Shown here piece by piece: positions 52,496-60,454 of a stretch of DNA of 64,000 bases (position 1 is its first letter; the number at the start of each line of letters is the position of its first letter). The stretch lies in contig NZ_CP037993.1 in the NCBI RefSeq assembly GCF_004367745.1, forward strand, positions 558,001 to 622,000, in the 5' to 3' direction. This stretch comes from Herbaspirillum huttiense (GTDB lineage Bacteria > Pseudomonadota > Gammaproteobacteria > Burkholderiales > Burkholderiaceae_D). The position numbers were made by a program, and so were the translations under genes. The notes under the pieces were generated by a model, which saw nothing but the letters and a program-made list of their open reading frames with translations, did not search any database and was not told where the DNA came from.

Positions 52496-52634
52496 GAGTG
52501 ACGGGCCTATGGTGCCGCTGGTTGCAGATTCATGCCTGACGTCCCATGCAATTTGCGTGATTTCTCCCTTGACGATCAAGTGCTTTAATGGCGAGTTGAT
52601 TATTTTCGACTGCCACCACTGCTTTACCTAAACA

Positions 52635-54341
52635 ATGTTCAAGAAAACGTTAATGGAAAACTCTTCAGTCCAATGGAAGACTTGGTTAGTTTTCTTATTG
52701 CCACTTATGGTCTTTGCTACGGTGGGATTCCACAATCTGGCCTTGCCTGGTCTGTGGATGGACGCTGTTAATCCAGATTATCAAGCAGTGTGGATGTTGC
52801 GAGGGAAGTTGCACATTCCTGCATGGGTCTATCCGGACAATATCTCATTGCGAGGGCATACTCTTCCGCTTCTGAACTCACTCTATGGCGGGAATCCCTC
52901 CGCGTATGCAGCCTTAATTTTTTTCCAGTTGTTTGGATACGGGGTGCTGGCCGTCCGGGCCCTGCATTGCATTTTTGCGATCGCTCTTTTGTTTAGTATG
53001 GGCTGGTGCTTGATGCGCTGGAAGGTGCCGCGATTTTTTGTCGCGCTGAGTCTGACAATGCTGGCTGCAGAACCGGGCTTTGTGTTCGCTTGGCGAACTC
53101 AATTTTATCTTCAGTTATTTCCACTCATTTTCTTGTTCTGGGGACTAGGATTTCTTTCCAAGTCGAATGAGGCGCAAATAGCAAGAAAATGGCATAAAAG
53201 TCCGCTTTTCTATGGCGGGATGCTGGTTGGATTCGCAGCATATGGATACTTCATATACACGATATATGCGGCGGCGACGTTCGGTGGAATCTGCTGGCTG
53301 ACTCGTCGCCATCCTCATCAGCCAGCCATCGTCAGATTGGTTCTAGCCGGTATTCTGGCTGGTTTTTCTCCCTATATTTACGCGCATTTCATGATGCTGG
53401 TGAAAATGGGGGGGCACGGCTATGTGGAGAATTTGCGAGCGCTTCAGGCGACCTATGGCGTCGTCGATACCGTGCAGGGTGGTCTTGCAGAACGGGTCGG
53501 TCTCATTGTTAGTCGTGTTGATTTGCTATTCTCTGGACGCGCGCTGGATGTCCTTATACACGGTAAAAGTGATGTCCCTGGCACCAGCGCAATGATAGCG
53601 TGTGCAATCGCGTTTTCGATTGCAGTCGGTGGTTTGCTGATGAAGCGGCTGCAACGCCATGATTCGGCGCAGGCATGCGACGCTTTTAGCGATACTTTGT
53701 TATGGATTCTTTTGGGCTGCTTCGGGTTGCACTTGGCTTTTGGGTTAGTAATGGGACGCCCTCTGGGCGTACAGCATTACATCATGCTTGTCCCGCTTTC
53801 GTTCGCATTGCTGTCGGTCTTGTATTCTAAGGCGTTCACGTCGAACGTGACCGCGAATGCACGAAAGCTCGGCCGGGCCCTGTTGGTGGTCGGTAGCTGT
53901 TCAATTCTGTTCATTAACTTTTCCACAGCCAGAAAATTCTCAGATCATCTTTCTGCTGACGGTGGACAGGGTCTTTATTCTGATGTGGTCAATCTTGCCG
54001 CTGAAGAGATAGCGAAAGCCCCCGAGGGCACGGTGATCCTCTTTCCTCAATGGGGTTACTGGATGGGGGCTCTGGTTGTTTCGGGGCCCAGATATTCGAT
54101 GTACGAAAGCGCTAACTTGGGAGCGCTGGAGAAAAAACTTTCTACTGCCCGGTTGGCGGAACATAAGAACTTTTTGCTCGTACTGGGGCAGGAGTATGCT
54201 GCTTCTTCTGATCCTGCCATTATGAAACCGGTACATGATTTCATGGATCGACTTGGTTTCAAGCCCCTCGGAAGTAAGATCCTGCAAGGACGCAATGGGA
54301 TCGACAAAGTCATGCTCATCCAGATGTCGAGATTGTCCTAG
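52635..54341 (+). CDS. polytopic GT-C-like membrane protein
   Basis: The 568-residue protein has about ten spans and a soluble C-terminal region of about 110 residues. The early loop LALPGLWMDAVNPDYQAVWM contains an acidic pair expected of lipid-phosphate-sugar glycosyltransferases (Asp at the end of the first span, then DY). It forms a gtr-like set with the GtrA and GT2 genes on each side. Not assigned to a named family. Confidence 0.68.
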   Translation: MFKKTLMENSSVQWKTWLVFLLPLMVFATVGFHNLALPGLWMDAVNPDYQAVWMLRGKLHIPAWVYPDNISLRGHTLPLLNSLYGGNPSAYAALIFFQLFGYGVLAVRALHCIFAIALLFSMGWCLMRWKVPRFFVALSLTMLAAEPGFVFAWRTQFYLQLFPLIFLFWGLGFLSKSNEAQIARKWHKSPLFYGGMLVGFAAYGYFIYTIYAAATFGGICWLTRRHPHQPAIVRLVLAGILAGFSPYIYAHFMMLVKMGGHGYVENLRALQATYGVVDTVQGGLAERVGLIVSRVDLLFSGRALDVLIHGKSDVPGTSAMIACAIAFSIAVGGLLMKRLQRHDSAQACDAFSDTLLWILLGCFGLHLAFGLVMGRPLGVQHYIMLVPLSFALLSVLYSKAFTSNVTANARKLGRALLVVGSCSILFINFSTARKFSDHLSADGGQGLYSDVVNLAAEEIAKAPEGTVILFPQWGYWMGALVVSGPRYSMYESANLGALEKKLSTARLAEHKNFLLVLGQEYAASSDPAIMKPVHDFMDRLGFKPLGSKILQGRNGIDKVMLIQMSRLS

Positions 54342-54545
54342 TCCAGAGCTATCGCGGATTTGACCAGGTGCTGGACGGCTTAGGGGCTCGGTTCGACGAG
54401 ACTGACGTTGCCATTGCTGACCAACTCATTGCTCAATGCATCTATCGCCGGGCTCTTTGGTTTTTGCACGGCGTATGCTGCCAGCTTGGGATTTGGTAAT
54501 AGAGTCGAACATTAATTTTATTTTCTGTGCTTGCACGGTATTTTC

Positions 54546-55379
54546 ATGTCAAATAGCGCTCCCCCGGGCTCAGTCCCGCGTATTCTCGTATTTATTCCTG
54601 CGTACCGATGCGAGGCTCAGATCGTGAGAGTCATCGATCAGTTCGAGCACAGAGTCCAACGGCTTGTCGACACAGTTGTGGTCGTCGACAATCAATCGCC
54701 TGACGGTACTCTGCAGGCCGCCATAGAACACGGTTCTTCGGTGTTGACTCACTGCAATTTCATTGCCTGGCGCAATAACGATAATTATGGATTGGGCGGG
54801 TCGCACAAGGCTGCGTTCCGTTATGCCATCGAGCATGGATTCGATTATCTGGTCGTCTTGCACGGCGATGACCAAGCGGATATACGGGATCTTGTGCCCC
54901 TATTGGAATCCGGAGCATACCAAGATGTCGACTGTTTTCTCGGCGCTCGCTTCATGAAAGGAAGTCGACTCAAAGGCTATTCGCGTTTCCGTACATTTGG
55001 CAATCGCGTGTACAACGCATTGTTCTCCATCGTCGCCATGCGTCGCGTCTACGATCTTGGATCAGGACTCAATATTTATCGTTTGAAAAGTTTCAAGAAC
55101 TTTTATTACAAAACTTTTCCCGACGATCTTACCTTCAACTATGTGATGCTTCTCGGAAGTTTTCATCGGCAACAGGATGTCCGCTTCTTCCCAATCAGCT
55201 GGCGGGAAGAGGATCAGCGGTCTAACGTGAAATTATTCCAGCAGGCTTGCAAGGTATTGGGATTGTTGGGGCGCTATGCACTTCGCCGCGGCGACTTCTT
55301 GGCAACGGAGTTGCGCGCACGTCATTTTGATATTTATGCAGGCCAGATTCGGCATCAGCAAGACTCTGCATTCAAGTGA
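54546..55379 (+). CDS. GT2 glycosyltransferase, DPM1/GtrB-like without membrane anchor
   Basis: The 277-residue protein has RILVFIPAYRCEAQIVRVID, VVVVDNQSPDGTLQAA, VVLHGDDQADIRDLVPLLES and a YDLGSGLNIYRLKSF acceptor region. The C-terminal spans of GtrB are missing, so it may use nucleotide sugar directly or work with a separate membrane protein. ATG 54546 is used. The 204-bp gap before it shows no assigned gene. Confidence 0.85.
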   Translation: MSNSAPPGSVPRILVFIPAYRCEAQIVRVIDQFEHRVQRLVDTVVVVDNQSPDGTLQAAIEHGSSVLTHCNFIAWRNNDNYGLGGSHKAAFRYAIEHGFDYLVVLHGDDQADIRDLVPLLESGAYQDVDCFLGARFMKGSRLKGYSRFRTFGNRVYNALFSIVAMRRVYDLGSGLNIYRLKSFKNFYYKTFPDDLTFNYVMLLGSFHRQQDVRFFPISWREEDQRSNVKLFQQACKVLGLLGRYALRRGDFLATELRARHFDIYAGQIRHQQDSAFK

Positions 55380-55388
55380 GGATGTTTG

Positions 55389-56255
55389 ATGAGTACAGGT
55401 TTGCGTATCTATCTCGTCTTTCTTTTCGGCGTCGTTGCGGGCTGGTTGTGGTGGAGAGGAGAGGCGCTGATGATGGGATCTCCTTTCATGCATCTGGCTG
55501 GTTTGCTCTGTGTTGTGGGGCTCTATATTTTTTCACACCTGCTTCGCATGATGCGTCTGTTCCTCTTGACGCTTGACGAACGTAGCAAAGCCGCGCATTT
55601 GATTTCGGCGCATGCTCTGACTGCCTTTCCAAGCAGTTTTCTGCCTTTTAAGCTGGGCGAGGTGTTACGCCTATGCGCGTTTTTACGGATATATGAATTC
55701 AAGCGGAAGGGACTGGCAATTTGGTTGGCAGAGCGGTTCGGTGATGTATTGGTGATCTCCGTATTTATTGTCGGTCTCTACGTCTTCAATGTGAAGGTGC
55801 CACCCGCCATGCAGGTGGTCTTCTTTGTTTTCCTCTTCGTCGGCGCGTTCGGCTTGCTGGCGACTTTTGCTCTCACCAACGTCTTCATTTATCTGAATCG
55901 CCACCTTGTGTTGACGAGCTTATCGTCGCGCGGTCTGCTGTTTCTCCGGGCCAGCCATTCTTTGCAGCGCCTTGCGGACAGCATACGCAGATCATTGGAA
56001 GGGAGAGTTTCTGGCTTTCTATTGCTCTCTGTACTGATTTGGGTGCTTGAAATCTTGGCTTTGTCGTTGTTTATAAACTGGTCCGGGATAGGTGGAACCG
56101 ATTTTGCACTGCTTTTTTCTTCCGGCTTGCTCGCGAGTTTGCCTGGCGGCGGTACAGGTGCCTTCGGTATTTATCAATCGCTGGCGCTGGTTGTGATGAC
56201 CATCACCTTTGCTTGTGGATGGATCGCGGTTCGCCTTAATAAAAGAAAGAATTGA
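55389..56255 (+). CDS. flippase-like membrane protein (LPG synthase TM-domain family)
   Basis: The 288-residue protein has about seven spans. FPSSFLPFKLGEVLRLCAFL and SSGLLASLPGGGTGAFGIYQS resemble the transmembrane domain of lysylphosphatidylglycerol synthase/UPF0104 proteins, which flip lipids. It probably handles a lipid-linked intermediate of this cassette. It begins 9 nt after the GT2 gene. Confidence 0.78.
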   Translation: MSTGLRIYLVFLFGVVAGWLWWRGEALMMGSPFMHLAGLLCVVGLYIFSHLLRMMRLFLLTLDERSKAAHLISAHALTAFPSSFLPFKLGEVLRLCAFLRIYEFKRKGLAIWLAERFGDVLVISVFIVGLYVFNVKVPPAMQVVFFVFLFVGAFGLLATFALTNVFIYLNRHLVLTSLSSRGLLFLRASHSLQRLADSIRRSLEGRVSGFLLLSVLIWVLEILALSLFINWSGIGGTDFALLFSSGLLASLPGGGTGAFGIYQSLALVVMTITFACGWIAVRLNKRKN

Positions 56256-56256
56256 T

Positions 56257-57729
56257 ATGTCTGAGACTCAATCGACATTGTTGCTGATTCTCGATGACCG
56301 CGAGATTTGTGCTGGCGAAGTGAAGTCGCTAGTTGGGGCGCGCCATTTTGGTGACATCATCTTCAAGCGGCAGTCCTTGTTTGAGCATTTTTGCCATGCA
56401 TTACCCGATTGGGCAAAATCTACGCTGATTCGACTTAGAACCGATGGCGACATGGCTTCACTGCGCTCAATGCTGGAAAACTCCCCAGAGAATACCGCTG
56501 CCTGCGTGATCGCCGGACGAGCTGGTTTTTCCGACCTTGCACTCTTAGCGCAACTAATAGAGCGACTGCCGTTTGCGCAAGAGGATTTTACCGATAGCCT
56601 TTATCGTCCTCTGGTGGTCTACCTCCGCAATGCACATGAACTAGTGGGCTACTGGCAGGACTTTTCCATCAGCCCTCTGCATACCTGGGATAAGTCATGG
56701 CACGATGTGCAACGATTGCAGTCTTTGCAGCCATTGGATCTGGCCAAAATCAGCGATTTCCTTTCGTTTACGAGTGGGTCAACTGCTACCCGGCACTTCA
56801 ATGAAGTGCAAATTGACTCCTATTACTATACGAAGCGATCTTCAGATAAGCGGAAAATGCAGGCGGAATACGCATTCTACGGACTGGTGCCGGAGCGTAT
56901 GCGGCCGTGGCTGATCCAGACTTTTGATTTTCAGGATCATGGAACGCACGCGTCCTATCGGATGATGCGTTATTACCTTGCAGATGCAGCATTGCAATGG
57001 GTACATGGGGCCTTCAACGAAGTAACGTTCTCCTCGTTCGTTGAACGCCTGCTTTTCTTTATCGCGGAAAGACCGCAGCGCTCGAGTCATCGCGAACAGT
57101 CTGCAGCTTTGGCGAAGGAGGTATTCGTCCACAAACTGGAGCGTCGCGCAGCGGAATTTCTGAATTCCGAGATAGGACGCCAGATCAATAAATTAGCGGG
57201 CAGCGCCTCGGCGAGTCTGGATCTAAATGTTTTGATTGAGCGCTATCTTCAACAATATCGTGACCTTGAGAAAGGTTTTATTGGGACTCATGAGGCAATT
57301 GGCCACGGTGATCCTTGTTTCTCGAACCTCTTGTACGACCAGCAGCGCTATCTGCTCAAGCTCATCGACCCTAAGGGTGCATTGACCGAGAACGAGCTCT
57401 GGATGCATCCGCTTTACGATCTGTCCAAGATCTCACACAGTGTGCTTGGGGACTATGATTTCATCAACAACGGTCTCTATAAGGTCGGATTCACGGATGA
57501 CAACGATATGGTGCTGCACATAGGTCACGCTGACCATGCAGCGCTGAAGAAGATCTTCCTTGCGCAGGTGAAGGCTGCCGGGCATGATCCACGCGTCATG
57601 CGACTTGGCGAGGCCTCGCTGTTCCTTTCCATGTTGCCACTGCATATTGATTACCCAAATAAAGTGCTTGCCTTCTTGCTGAAAGCACGTGAAATCTTGG
57701 ATGAGGTGGAAAGTGGAAAAAATTGGTGA
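56257..57729 (+). CDS. APH/choline-kinase-like phosphotransferase of a polysaccharide cassette
   Basis: The 490-residue protein has a C-terminal kinase-like catalytic segment, HGDPCFSNLLYD (near residue 351) and LKLIDPKGAL. This corresponds to the Brenner loop and metal-binding Asp of aminoglycoside/choline kinases. The N-terminal 150 or so residues do not match a known domain and resemble a nucleotide-binding or regulatory region. It sits one nt after the flippase gene and overlaps the HAD gene by 17 bp. Likely role: phosphorylating a small alcohol or sugar before activation by the nucleotidyltransferase at 58121. Confidence 0.75.
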   Translation: MSETQSTLLLILDDREICAGEVKSLVGARHFGDIIFKRQSLFEHFCHALPDWAKSTLIRLRTDGDMASLRSMLENSPENTAACVIAGRAGFSDLALLAQLIERLPFAQEDFTDSLYRPLVVYLRNAHELVGYWQDFSISPLHTWDKSWHDVQRLQSLQPLDLAKISDFLSFTSGSTATRHFNEVQIDSYYYTKRSSDKRKMQAEYAFYGLVPERMRPWLIQTFDFQDHGTHASYRMMRYYLADAALQWVHGAFNEVTFSSFVERLLFFIAERPQRSSHREQSAALAKEVFVHKLERRAAEFLNSEIGRQINKLAGSASASLDLNVLIERYLQQYRDLEKGFIGTHEAIGHGDPCFSNLLYDQQRYLLKLIDPKGALTENELWMHPLYDLSKISHSVLGDYDFINNGLYKVGFTDDNDMVLHIGHADHAALKKIFLAQVKAAGHDPRVMRLGEASLFLSMLPLHIDYPNKVLAFLLKAREILDEVESGKNW

Positions 57730-58111
57730 AGAGGTTGGTGCAACTCTGGTGGTGGATGTTGACGGTACCGTGTGCGACATCCGTCAGCCCAACCAATCCT
57801 ATGCGGACGTATTACCTAAGCTGGATGTCATTGACAAGCTGCGTGAGTACCAGAGCAAAGGTTATCGTATCCTGCTATTTACGGCCCGCAATATGAATAC
57901 TTACAAGAGCAATCTTGGGCAGATCAATAAACATACTGCCCCGATACTATTGGAGTGGCTGGCCAAATGGAACGTGCCATATGACGAGATTTTGTTCGGA
58001 AAACCATGGCCACGGACCAAGGGTTTTTACATTGACGACAGAGCTATCCGGCCAGACGAATTCTTGCGTCTGAGCGAGGAGGAGATTCATCTGTTGCTGG
58101 GGCAGGAATAG
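57713..58111 (+). CDS. HAD-family phosphatase, capsule-biosynthesis type
   Basis: The 132-residue protein has the HAD nucleophile motif VVDVDGTVCDIR (Asp15, Asp17) and motif II LLFTARN. Motif III and IV residues are in FGKPWPRTKGFYIDDRAI. The short, cap-less form is like phosphatases in capsular polysaccharide clusters. GTG 57713 is preferred for the GAGG before it; other in-frame starts lie upstream. It overlaps the kinase gene. Confidence 0.85.
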   Translation: MEKIGEEVGATLVVDVDGTVCDIRQPNQSYADVLPKLDVIDKLREYQSKGYRILLFTARNMNTYKSNLGQINKHTAPILLEWLAKWNVPYDEILFGKPWPRTKGFYIDDRAIRPDEFLRLSEEEIHLLLGQE

Positions 58112-58120
58112 GAGAGATTG

Positions 58121-58870
58121 ATGGTAACGAATATTGTGGTAACGATGGCGGGACGAGGCTCTCGTTTTGTTGCGGCAGGGTATAAGGTCCCTAAGTACGA
58201 AATCATGGCGCATGGCCGTAGCTTGTTTGATTGGTCGATGCTTTCGCTAAAGAACTTCCTTTTGCCTCAGTCAAGACTGATTTTTGTATGCCTCGAAGAA
58301 AACCAATCTTCTGAGTATGTACGCCAGCGCTGTCATGCATTGGGCCTGCACGACGTGCATATCTTGGAGCTTCCTGACGTGACGGATGGGCAAGCTACCA
58401 GTGCTTATTTGGCGCGCGAGCATTGGCAGCCGGATGCCCCTTTATTGGTTTATAACATCGATACCTACGTCAATCCGCAGGCTCTTCAACCGCATGAGAT
58501 TCGTAAGGGATCGGTTGGCTGGGTACCGTGTTTCCGTGCGCCTGGCGATCACTGGAGTTTTGTGAAGCTGGGAGAGGATGGCTGGGCCGTCGACCTGGCA
58601 GAAAAGGAACGTATCTCGGAATTTGCTTCTATCGGCTTATATTGGTTCGCTCGTGCTTCAGATTACGAGGTGGCCTATGAGCGATTTTTCGAACAGGCGA
58701 GCAACCTCGTGAGAGGTGAGCGCTACATCGCTCCTTTGTACCGCCAGTTGTTAGCTGAGGGTGCCAAGATTTCAATTACTGATCTCCCTCTTTCCGATGT
58801 GCATGTGCTGGGCACCCCATTGGAACTGGAAAGCTTCCTTGCGTTGGATAGCAGGTCCTTGCCTCTTTGA
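58121..58870 (+). CDS. nucleotidyltransferase (capsule-type NTP transferase)
   Basis: The 249-residue protein has the NTP-transferase start VVTMAGRGSRFVAAGYKVPK, a YNIDTYV metal-binding region, and FASIGLYWFARASDYEVAYE. It is of the kind found with HAD phosphatases and kinases in capsule loci (Cj1416-like). It would activate the phosphorylated product of the neighbours as an NDP/CMP derivative. ATG 58121 is used. Confidence 0.85.
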   Translation: MVTNIVVTMAGRGSRFVAAGYKVPKYEIMAHGRSLFDWSMLSLKNFLLPQSRLIFVCLEENQSSEYVRQRCHALGLHDVHILELPDVTDGQATSAYLAREHWQPDAPLLVYNIDTYVNPQALQPHEIRKGSVGWVPCFRAPGDHWSFVKLGEDGWAVDLAEKERISEFASIGLYWFARASDYEVAYERFFEQASNLVRGERYIAPLYRQLLAEGAKISITDLPLSDVHVLGTPLELESFLALDSRSLPL

Positions 58871-58950
58871 AGACGCGTGCGAAAGCAGGGCTTGATGTAG
58901 CATTTTTGCGCTCCTACCGGTCCGTTATCATGGGCTGCGTTGTTCCCAAG

Positions 58951-58984
58951 AAAAATGCTCGATATCGCTATCGAGCATTTTTTC
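58951..58984. terminator. bidirectional intrinsic terminator
   Basis: AAAATGCTCGAT (58952-58963) pairs with ATCGAGCATTTT (58970-58981), a 12-bp stem with A/T-runs on both sides. It lies between the converging nucleotidyltransferase gene and the efflux operon and can end both transcripts. Confidence 0.88.
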
Positions 58985-59005
58985 TGTTCTATCACGATGC
59001 GAGGA

Positions 59006-60454
59006 CTATTGTGGGGCGACCGTATTTTCCTTCAATCCACCCCCCAACGCCTTGTACAGATCAATCGCATTGTTCAAGCGCAACTGCCGTGCCTGAATCA
59101 ATGCCTGCTGCGCCGAGAACAAGTCTCGCTGCGCATCAAGCTGATCCAGCGAAGAGGCAATCCCGTTCTTGAATCGCAGGTCGGTCAGCTTCAGGCGTTC
59201 CTGCTGGGCCGCCAGGAAAGCTTCCTGCGCCTTGACCTGATCGTCCAGCGTACCGCGTGCCACCAGGGCATCGGCCACTTCGCGGAAGGCGGTCTGGATG
59301 GTCTTCTCGTAGGTCACCACGGCCTTGTTCTTGCGCACTTCCGCCAGATCCAGATTGGCGCTGTTGCGACCGAAGTCGAAGATCGGCAAGGACAGCGAAG
59401 GACCAAAGCTCCACGCGCCCGAACCCGACTCGAACAATCCACCCAGCGTGCTGCTGGCGCTGCCGTAACTGCCGGTCAGCGAGATGCGCGGGAAGAACGC
59501 CGCCCGCGCCGCGCCGATGTTGGCATTGGCCGCCAGCAGGCTCTGCTCGGCCGAGCGGATGTCCGGACGATTGGTCAGCAGGTCGGAAGGCAAGCCCGCC
59601 GGAATATCGGTCACGATCTTTTCATCCGACAGCAGCTTTGCCGGCGGCAGGTCGCCGACCTTCTTGCCGACCAGCAGCGTCAGTGCATTCTCGGCTTGGG
59701 CACGCTGGCGTTCCAGCTGGGACTTCGATACACGAGCCGACTCCACCAGCGTCTGCGTCAGGCGGAAATCCAGCGCCGAACTGGCACCGACGTCAAAGCG
59801 CTTCTGCGCCAGATCCAGATTGGATTCGCGCGACTTCAGCGTGTCGTTGGCCAGCTGCAGCTGTTCCGCATAGGAGCGCTCGGACAGATAAGCCTGCGCC
59901 ACCTGCGCGATCAGGCTGATCTGCGCCGACTTCTGCGCTTCTTCGGTGGAGAGGTAGCTCGCCAGTGCCGCATCCTTCAGGTTGCGTACACGGCCGAAGA
60001 AGTCCAGCTCGTAGGCGGGAACCGCCAGGCCGACCTGATAGCTGTTGCTGATGAACGGCTGGCCGGTCAGCGACTGGCTGGCCGCAGTCCGCGTGCGGGC
60101 GGCGCTGCCATTGACGTTCAGGTTGGGCAGCAGATCGGCACGCGCGATCTGGTATTGCGCGCGGGCTTCCTCGATGTTGAGGACGGCCGTGCGCAGGTCA
60201 CGGTTGTTTTCCAGGGCCGCCGCGATCAGCTGCTGCAGGCGCTGGTCCGGGAAGAACTGGCGCCAGCCGAGGTTGACCGCCTGCAGCTCGGCACGGCCGG
60301 CGGCATCGGCCGGGTAGGCCGTCTCCACCGGGGCTTGCGGACGGTCATAGGTGGGAGCCAGCGAGCAGCCCCCCAGTACGCCGGCCACCATCAGCGCTGC
60401 GCACAATTGCAGCAGGCGAGGCGAGCGCGGCAACGACAGATTAGCCATTGTCAT
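59006..60454 (-). CDS. RND efflux outer-membrane factor lipoprotein (NodT/OprM family)
   Basis: The 482-residue protein begins with a signal sequence ending in lipobox GVLGGC (Cys about 30), so it is an outer-membrane lipoprotein. OEP repeats follow: NNRDLRTAVLNIEEARAQY, YELDFFGRVRNLKDAALASY, and TNRPDIRSAEQSLLAANANIG. LPIFDFGRNSANLDLAEVRK comes near the end. It forms the exit channel for the pump encoded just upstream, and its start overlaps the pump stop (ATGA). Confidence 0.94.
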   Translation of the reverse strand: MTMANLSLPRSPRLLQLCAALMVAGVLGGCSLAPTYDRPQAPVETAYPADAAGRAELQAVNLGWRQFFPDQRLQQLIAAALENNRDLRTAVLNIEEARAQYQIARADLLPNLNVNGSAARTRTAASQSLTGQPFISNSYQVGLAVPAYELDFFGRVRNLKDAALASYLSTEEAQKSAQISLIAQVAQAYLSERSYAEQLQLANDTLKSRESNLDLAQKRFDVGASSALDFRLTQTLVESARVSKSQLERQRAQAENALTLLVGKKVGDLPPAKLLSDEKIVTDIPAGLPSDLLTNRPDIRSAEQSLLAANANIGAARAAFFPRISLTGSYGSASSTLGGLFESGSGAWSFGPSLSLPIFDFGRNSANLDLAEVRKNKAVVTYEKTIQTAFREVADALVARGTLDDQVKAQEAFLAAQQERLKLTDLRFKNGIASSLDQLDAQRDLFSAQQALIQARQLRLNNAIDLYKALGGGLKENTVAPQ

